From positions 1 through 9,985 of the forward strand of contig DAIERN010000034.1 of the NCBI GenBank assembly GCA_027346765.1: a stretch of 9,985 nucleotides of DNA, in the 5' to 3' direction. Source of the stretch: Chloroflexota bacterium (GTDB lineage: Bacteria > Chloroflexota > Limnocylindria > Limnocylindrales > CSP1-4). How positions within the stretch are numbered: position 1 is the stretch's first letter; every line of letters begins with the position of its first letter. The position numbers and the translations under genes were made by a program. Positions 6,253-9,985 of this stretch are shown here, piece by piece. The notes beneath the pieces are model-generated. The model made no database searches, was not told the DNA's origin, and worked only from the letters and a program-made list of their open reading frames with translations.

Positions 6253-6360
6253 CGCACTTCTCACCAACCCAGACGTCTATTGCGGGCACAGTGGCTGCAC
6301 CCATTGCGCCATGGTCGTAGCCATCGCGGGAGTGCGCGTCAATCCGGGAGAACCCTCGAC
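6253..6360 (-). promoter_or_regulatory. Upstream region of the peptide operon
   Basis: The operon's promoter must lie here or a little further upstream, since the next minus-strand gene ends at 6610. GGTGAG, 7 bases before the peptide ATG, is the likely ribosome-binding site. A TAGACG about 20 bases upstream of the ribosome-binding site is the only -10-like hexamer and has no matching -35, so I do not claim a specific promoter. No strong inverted repeats are seen. Confidence 0.3.
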
Positions 6361-6510
6361 ACCGGTCACGTCTGCGTTCTCCAGGCGTTCATGGGTGCCG
6401 GCTGGAGCTCCACCAGGAGCTGGTCTGGGTGAAGGACTCGATGATCCCTGCTCAATCCGACTACCACCGGCACGAGACCATCGTATACACAGCTGGCCAG
6501 GGGGCGGAGT
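6361..6510 (+). pseudogene. Frameshifted remnant of a DNA methyltransferase (ParB-linked phage/plasmid type)
   Basis: In one plus frame 6364-6405 reads VLQAFMGAGW; after a -1 shift at TGGAG (6403-6407) the next frame reads ELHQELVWVKDSM, then SDYHRHETIVYTAG (to about 6494). Joined, these match by memory the segment of N6/N4 DNA methyltransferases that carries WxLHQxLVWVK, SDYHYRHExILYG, common in phage and plasmid enzymes with ParB domains. One missing G between TGG and GAG would restore the frame, so this looks like a real gene that has lost a base. The catalytic DPPY and FxGxG motifs are absent on either side, and the flanks show no further homology I can see; only an internal scrap of about 45 residues survives. 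It cannot make an active enzyme. Confidence 0.55.
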
Positions 6511-6609
6511 GGGCGGGGCGACACCCCCAACCCGCCCATCGCACCGCGCCTGCCAGCGCCGCTGCCAGCCACGGGCGAAACAGATGGTGGACGGCGCTGC
6601 ACTCAATCG
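6511..6609. other. Gap with no supported gene
   Basis: Between the methyltransferase remnant and the end of the Fic gene I see only GC-rich sequence with short open frames of biased composition, and no hairpin with a T-run. It may be further decayed methyltransferase sequence (one frame reads a Gly/Arg-rich stretch as found after the YHYRHE block), but this is not supportable. Confidence 0.4.
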
Positions 6610-7806
6610 TTACGGCGCTGGACTCGCGCTCCGCACGGGCCCGGCGACGCGCTCCTCGTATGCCCTGAGAAGGTCGAACAACTCGGTCGCCGCGTACTGG
6701 CGGTCGTAGGTCCCCTCGCTTAACTGGCGAATGACACCGGCCTCAGCCAGCGCCTTGAGGCCCGCGAGCGTCTGCTGCTGGCTCACTCCGATTGCAGCGC
6801 GAGCGGTCGGGGCCGAGAGCACCGGCAGGGCGGGCAGCAGTGCGATGAGCTTGCTCGCGGCGGATCCGGCCCTCGGCCGACCTGCGCGCTCGCGCCACTC
6901 CGCTTGCAGTCCGGCCACCTGCTCCGCCAGCTCGATGGACATAAGCGCAGCGTGGGCACTGGCGCTCGCGAACGAGCCGATCCAGTCCGCCACGCGCCCT
7001 TCCCGGAATGCGACCAGTCCGTCGATGTAGGCGGTGGGCCGGGCGGCCAGTACGATGCTGATCGGCGGCACGAAACGAGCGGCGACGCCACGCCGCCGCA
7101 GAACGACGTGGACGAGTGCCCGGCCAACCCGGCCGTTGCCGTCGATGAACGGGTGGATGGTCTCGAACTGCGAGTGGACAACGGCGGCTTGGGCGACTGC
7201 AGGCAGGTCATCCCGGGCGATGAACGCGACGAGGTCCTCGAGCAGCGGCATGACGAGGTCCTCCGGCGGCGGCACGAAGGCTGCGTCGGACGGGTTCCCG
7301 AGTCGGCCACCGATCCAGTTCTGCTCTTGGCGCACGTGGCCCGGGCGGGCTTGCTCGTCCCCTGCCATGAGCACCGCGTGGATGGCCAGCAGGTCATCCA
7401 GCGCAACCGGCGAGGCGCGGTCCCCGATTGCGACCGCCTTCTCCATCGCCGATACGTTCGCTGCGACGGTCTTGGCGCTGCCCCGCGCTGCCCGGGGATC
7501 GATGAGCGCGCGGGCAAGGTTCAGCGAGGAGACGTCGTAGCCCTCGATGCGGGACGACGCCACGGCCTCGGATCGCAGGAGTAGCGGGCCGATCGCCTCC
7601 AGGCCGCCGACTGAGGCGCGCGCGTTGAGCGACCTGATCGCTGCCTCCGCATCGGCTGAGAGATCGGCAACCTCGAACGGGACGATCGGGCTGAGCGCCG
7701 CGATCTCGTCAGGGACGAATGCCTCGTAACGGAACGAGGCCCGGGCCCGGCGCCCACCCAAGGCGCCAGGATCTCCGTCCCACCTGCGCTCGACCGTTCT
7801 CGGCAC
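6610..7806 (-). CDS. Class II Fic-domain protein (AMPylase-type) with C-terminal helix-turn-helix
   Basis: A 398-residue cytoplasmic protein. The catalytic Fic motif HPFIDGNGRVGR (218-229) is intact, with H218 as base, so it should transfer AMP (or another nucleotide moiety) to a Ser/Thr/Tyr hydroxyl. An N-terminal inhibitory motif SSRIEG (84-89, S-xxx-E-G) places it in class II, in which the Glu blocks ATP binding from within the same protein; no separate antitoxin gene is expected or seen. A flap region lies at about 160-181 (RQEQNWIGG...FVPPP). Residues about 332-363 form a winged-helix-like domain (TARAAIGVSQQQTLAGLKAL), as in SoFic-like proteins, which could bind DNA. GTG start with GGTGGAGG 4 bases upstream. 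It stands alone between unrelated genes, with an unusually repeat-rich upstream spacer. Target protein unknown. Confidence 0.92.
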   Translation of the reverse strand: MPRTVERRWDGDPGALGGRRARASFRYEAFVPDEIAALSPIVPFEVADLSADAEAAIRSLNARASVGGLEAIGPLLLRSEAVASSRIEGYDVSSLNLARALIDPRAARGSAKTVAANVSAMEKAVAIGDRASPVALDDLLAIHAVLMAGDEQARPGHVRQEQNWIGGRLGNPSDAAFVPPPEDLVMPLLEDLVAFIARDDLPAVAQAAVVHSQFETIHPFIDGNGRVGRALVHVVLRRRGVAARFVPPISIVLAARPTAYIDGLVAFREGRVADWIGSFASASAHAALMSIELAEQVAGLQAEWRERAGRPRAGSAASKLIALLPALPVLSAPTARAAIGVSQQQTLAGLKALAEAGVIRQLSEGTYDRQYAATELFDLLRAYEERVAGPVRSASPAP

Positions 7807-7823
7807 GCGACCTCCACCTGCAA

Positions 7824-7889
7824 CCCTTCAATGTCTCGGTATGAATGAAGGGATGAGACGACATTGCGCCCCCAAACCTTCAATGTCAA
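7824..7889 (-). promoter_or_regulatory. Promoter/operator region of the fic gene with three GACATTG heptamers
   Basis: TTGACA on the minus strand (7884-7889) matches a perfect -35; the hexamer 17 bases on is CAATGT, a poor -10. The heptamer GACATTG occurs three times: minus at 7881-7887, plus at 7860-7866 and minus at 7829-7835. The first two form an inverted pair 14 bases apart covering the -35 to -10 interval. The first and third sit in an 11-base direct repeat (GACATTGAAGG). CCCTTCA (7824-7830) and TGAAGGG (7846-7852) also form an inverted pair in the leader. The arrangement suggests a repressor site, plausibly for the HTH of the Fic protein itself. Confidence 0.45.
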
Positions 7890-7947
7890 CCGAACAATGG
7901 AGCCGAACTTCAGTCAGTCGCCCGTCGCGGATCGAACGCGCCCGGCG

Positions 7948-9348
7948 TTAGAGCCGGAGGTACAGGGGCGCGGCGGGTGCCAAGGCTGAGATCAGCAGCA
8001 CCAGCATGTAGGCGGTCAACAGCAATGCACCGACGAACAGATGAACGCGGATGTTGACGGCCATGATCGCCATCAACCCATAGGGCTGGTCGTAATAGCG
8101 AACGAGGCCTTCGCGGACGCGACCCACGAGGGGCAGCGGCAGCAGCGCGAGCAGTGCCGGGATCGGCAGCAGCCCGGCCAGGACGCCCAGGACGATGGCT
8201 GCGAAGGCGGCCGCGGCCGCGCCCAGGTACAGGTTGATGACCAAACCGCGTGGCAATCGCACCGGCAGCGTGCGCTTGCCGGCGCGCGCATCAGCCGACC
8301 GGTCGGGCACCTCGTTGACGTACAGGATGAGCATCACCAGCAGTGCGATCGGCAGCGAGGCGACGAACGGTTCCGGGCGCAATAGGCCGACGGTCTGTAC
8401 GACGTACGCGCCGACGAGCATGAGCGGCCCAAAGCCGATCGCCGTGGTCAGCTCGCCCAGCCCGCGATAGACGAGCTTCAACGGCGGCGCGGTGTAGAAC
8501 AGGCTGAGGGCGATGCCCAGCACGCCGATGACGAGCAGCGCCGGTGAGTAGCGCGTCAGCAGCAGGACCAACCCAACCGTCAGCGCGACGGCATAGAAGG
8601 CGGCCGAGATCGCGGCCATGCGCGGCAGCCGTACGAGCCCGTACTGGATGACGCGCGAGCCGCCGCTGAATTGGGTGGGGTTGACGTTCTGGTCGTCCGC
8701 TCCCAGGCGCGCGTCGAAGACATCGTTGGCGACGTTGAGTCCCAGATGGACCGCCGCCGCGCCGACCAGCGTAAGCAGCGCCGCGGGCAGATCGAAGAAG
8801 CCGTGCGCCGCGGCGATGGCGATACCGATCAGGACTGGGATGAAAGTTGCCGATAGGAACGGCAGCCTGGTCGCGCGCAGTGTCAGCCAGCCAAATGACA
8901 GCTTGGGGCGCACGATCCGACCGGCCTCGGCCGAGAGACGGGCGAAATACCGCTCGGACTGGCCGACCTGCCGTTCGACGTACTCGGGGAAGGGTATCGA
9001 GGCCTCGTCCCAACCCCACGCTGCACTCGCAGTGAACGCCAGCCGACCCTGGGCGCCGCGCCGCGCCGTGCCCCACACGGTGACATGGCGCCGTTCGTCG
9101 TAGCCGATCCCGGGTTGCGGCCGGATGTGGCTGCCGGTGAGGCTGATCTCGACTTCGAGCGGCACGGTCAGGCCCGCCGGAGGGGAAATGCTCACGCTGC
9201 CCGTTGCCGCGTCGATCGTCGGCTGAACCGCCGCGCTGACCGGATAGCCGTCAGCGTCCACCCAGGTCAACAGGGCAAACGGGAAGTCGGCCAGCCGGCG
9301 GAGGCCCTCGGCGCCGTCGAACAGCGAGACGCCGGCGCGAATGTCCAT
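7948..9348 (-). CDS. Split-barrel/UbiA prenyltransferase fusion (MenA-like)
   Basis: A 466-residue fusion. Residues 1-about 145 look like an FMN/F420-binding split barrel of the PPOX group (DFPFALLTWVDADGYPVSAA at 21-40; HVTVWGTARRG at 88-98). From about 150 to the end is a polytopic UbiA-type prenyltransferase with some eight to nine hydrophobic helices. The first Asp-rich motif NDVFDARLGADD (208-219) and the second, PDRSADARAGKRT (348-360), are both intact and bind Mg-diphosphate. The second reads like MenA-type DHNA polyprenyltransferases (EVPD....GKRTLPVRL), so menaquinone synthesis is the best guess, but UbiA specificity is hard to read from sequence. ATG start 2 bp after the stop of the free-standing PPOX protein, so the two are co-translated. 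A redox or substrate-delivery role for the barrel is inference. Confidence 0.85.
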   Translation of the reverse strand: MDIRAGVSLFDGAEGLRRLADFPFALLTWVDADGYPVSAAVQPTIDAATGSVSISPPAGLTVPLEVEISLTGSHIRPQPGIGYDERRHVTVWGTARRGAQGRLAFTASAAWGWDEASIPFPEYVERQVGQSERYFARLSAEAGRIVRPKLSFGWLTLRATRLPFLSATFIPVLIGIAIAAAHGFFDLPAALLTLVGAAAVHLGLNVANDVFDARLGADDQNVNPTQFSGGSRVIQYGLVRLPRMAAISAAFYAVALTVGLVLLLTRYSPALLVIGVLGIALSLFYTAPPLKLVYRGLGELTTAIGFGPLMLVGAYVVQTVGLLRPEPFVASLPIALLVMLILYVNEVPDRSADARAGKRTLPVRLPRGLVINLYLGAAAAAFAAIVLGVLAGLLPIPALLALLPLPLVGRVREGLVRYYDQPYGLMAIMAVNIRVHLFVGALLLTAYMLVLLISALAPAAPLYLRL

Positions 9349-9350
9349 CG

Positions 9351-9872
9351 TCAGGCCGTCGGCTCGCTCGGCCGCGGTGCGCTGATGACCTGTGGCGGTG
9401 ACGAGGTGTCGCCGTCAGGCCAGTACAGGACGCGCCGCGGCGCGACCTCGATGACCGAGCGCTCGAAGAAGAGCGGGAATGCGACACGCGCCTTTAAGAA
9501 CTGCAGGATGATCGGCTCCTTGACCTGCCACAGTGGCAGCACTCGCTCCCAGTCGGCGTGCGGATCGCCGTCGATCACCCGCGCGTCGCCCTGGATGGTC
9601 GCTCGGTCCGCCCGGCCGCGCAGGGCGATCGGATCGCTGAAGGACAACGCCACGCGCGGGTTGTCCTTGCAGTGCTCGAGCTTGCGCGAGAACAGAATGC
9701 TCGAGGTCATGACCACGTTCCGCCCGTCCCACATCGGGATGAGCGGATAAGTCACGGGCCGGCCGTCGTGCCGAACGACGCTCATCTCGGTCACCAGCGC
9801 GATGTCGATCAGTTGGATTACTTGCTGTGGTAGCCAGCTGCCCGGGCCGGCTGCGGTCGTGAGGTTTTCCAC
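9351..9872 (-). CDS. PPOX-class flavin/F420-binding split-barrel protein
   Basis: A 173-residue cytoplasmic protein of the pyridoxamine 5'-phosphate oxidase-like split-barrel group: GRPVTYPLIPMW (37-48) strand pair, then the DGRNVVMTSSILFSRKLEHC block (49-68) where a Lys after the flavin phosphate-binding strand is expected (K64), NPRVALSFSD (71-80) and ATIQGDARVID (91-101). The family includes FMN oxidases, F420-dependent reductases and haem-binding or storage proteins; the subfamily and cofactor are not determinable here. Start GTG at 9870-9872 has no Shine-Dalgarno, and GATAG at 9878-9882 just upstream could be a -10 for a leaderless message; an in-frame GTG further in could also serve. 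It heads a two-gene unit with the UbiA fusion, which carries a second, divergent split barrel. Confidence 0.82.
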   Translation of the reverse strand: MENLTTAAGPGSWLPQQVIQLIDIALVTEMSVVRHDGRPVTYPLIPMWDGRNVVMTSSILFSRKLEHCKDNPRVALSFSDPIALRGRADRATIQGDARVIDGDPHADWERVLPLWQVKEPIILQFLKARVAFPLFFERSVIEVAPRRVLYWPDGDTSSPPQVISAPRPSEPTA

Positions 9873-9985
9873 GAGCGCTATCGTGACACGTCCGGCCGTT
9901 TCCCGGGCCAGGTAGCCCGCGGGTTAGGCTGTCAATAGACACGCTCTAGATCTGGGTAGCCCAGTCCTGAGTGTGCATGGGCCCA
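9873..9985 (-). promoter_or_regulatory. Upstream region of the PPOX-UbiA operon
   Basis: Minus-strand TTGACA lies at 9930-9935 within a small inverted pair (TGTC 9930-9933, GACA 9938-9941); the hexamers 16-18 bases on are not -10-like. TCACGATAG at 9878-9886 sits 5 bases before the GTG. A 5-bp stem with 3-base loop (9952-9964) and the palindrome CCCGCGGG (9916-9923) are also present. No single promoter can be fixed. Confidence 0.3.

Noticed and set aside
2417..7806. Mobile element carrying the operon and fic
   Set aside because: No integrase, transposase, terminal inverted repeats or target duplications are visible; only a methyltransferase scrap and a tRNA-like fragment hint at it.
6610..7806. 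Fic toxin with a separate antitoxin gene
   Set aside because: The inhibitory S-xxx-E-G motif is within the same protein, and no small partner gene lies beside it.
8291..9076. Long second minus-strand frame (261 codons) inside the UbiA fusion
   Set aside because: Overlaps the real gene in another frame and lacks any recognisable domain; the UbiA Asp-rich motifs lie in the chosen frame.
9085..9750. Plus-strand open frame of 221 codons
   Set aside because: Antisense to the split-barrel gene and the UbiA fusion, with biased composition and no domain.
1..9985. CRISPR array, rRNA or intact tRNA
   Set aside because: No regularly spaced repeats, no rRNA-like conserved stretches and no complete cloverleaf were found on reading both strands.

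Overview
This is a GC-rich bacterial window with tightly packed genes, frequent GTG and TTG starts and several 2-4 bp gene overlaps or gaps. The gene types (a glycosyltransferase/GH130 pair, a UbiA prenyltransferase fused to a split-barrel domain, and an ABC adaptor carrying a peptidoglycan-binding domain) suggest a GC-rich monoderm lineage such as Chloroflexota or Actinomycetota. I cannot settle the phylum from the sequence alone.

Layout. (1) Positions 1-2337, plus strand: the C-terminal end of a glycosyltransferase-associated alpha/alpha-barrel protein, overlapping by ATGA with a complete GH130 glycoside phosphorylase/hydrolase, then an unrecognised two-pass membrane protein. (2) Positions 2417-6252, minus strand: a five-gene operon. 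In transcription order it holds a small secreted Trp-rich two-Cys peptide (100 aa), a strong 15-bp hairpin, a Cys-paired lipoprotein (193 aa), a membrane-anchored adaptor with a peptidoglycan-binding domain, a MacB/LolD-type ATPase, and an FtsX/MacB-type permease. (3) Positions 6253-6609: no intact gene. It holds the operon's upstream region and a short frameshifted plus-strand remnant that reads like a ParB-associated-type DNA methyltransferase. (4) Positions 6610-7806, minus strand: a class II Fic-domain protein with a C-terminal helix-turn-helix, preceded by a 141-bp spacer holding a TTGACA box and three GACATTG heptamers. (5) Positions 7948-9872, minus strand: a two-gene unit of a PPOX-like split-barrel protein followed 2 bp later by a split-barrel/UbiA prenyltransferase fusion.

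The minus-strand operon is the part most worth following up. Its architecture is that of a secreted antimicrobial or signalling peptide with its own lipoprotein and tripartite ABC machinery for export or self-protection. The peptide is not a family I can name. It resembles lactococcin-972-type bacteriocins in size, Sec signal and aromatic richness, but I see no convincing shared motif. The peptide is the only operon gene with an ATG start, and it is separated from the other four by a terminator-like hairpin. This arrangement would give far more peptide than transporter.

The Fic gene, the methyltransferase remnant and a tRNA-like fragment at 2359-2380 hint that 2.3-7.9 kb is an accessory block set between housekeeping-type genes, but no integrase, transposase or clear repeats delimit it.
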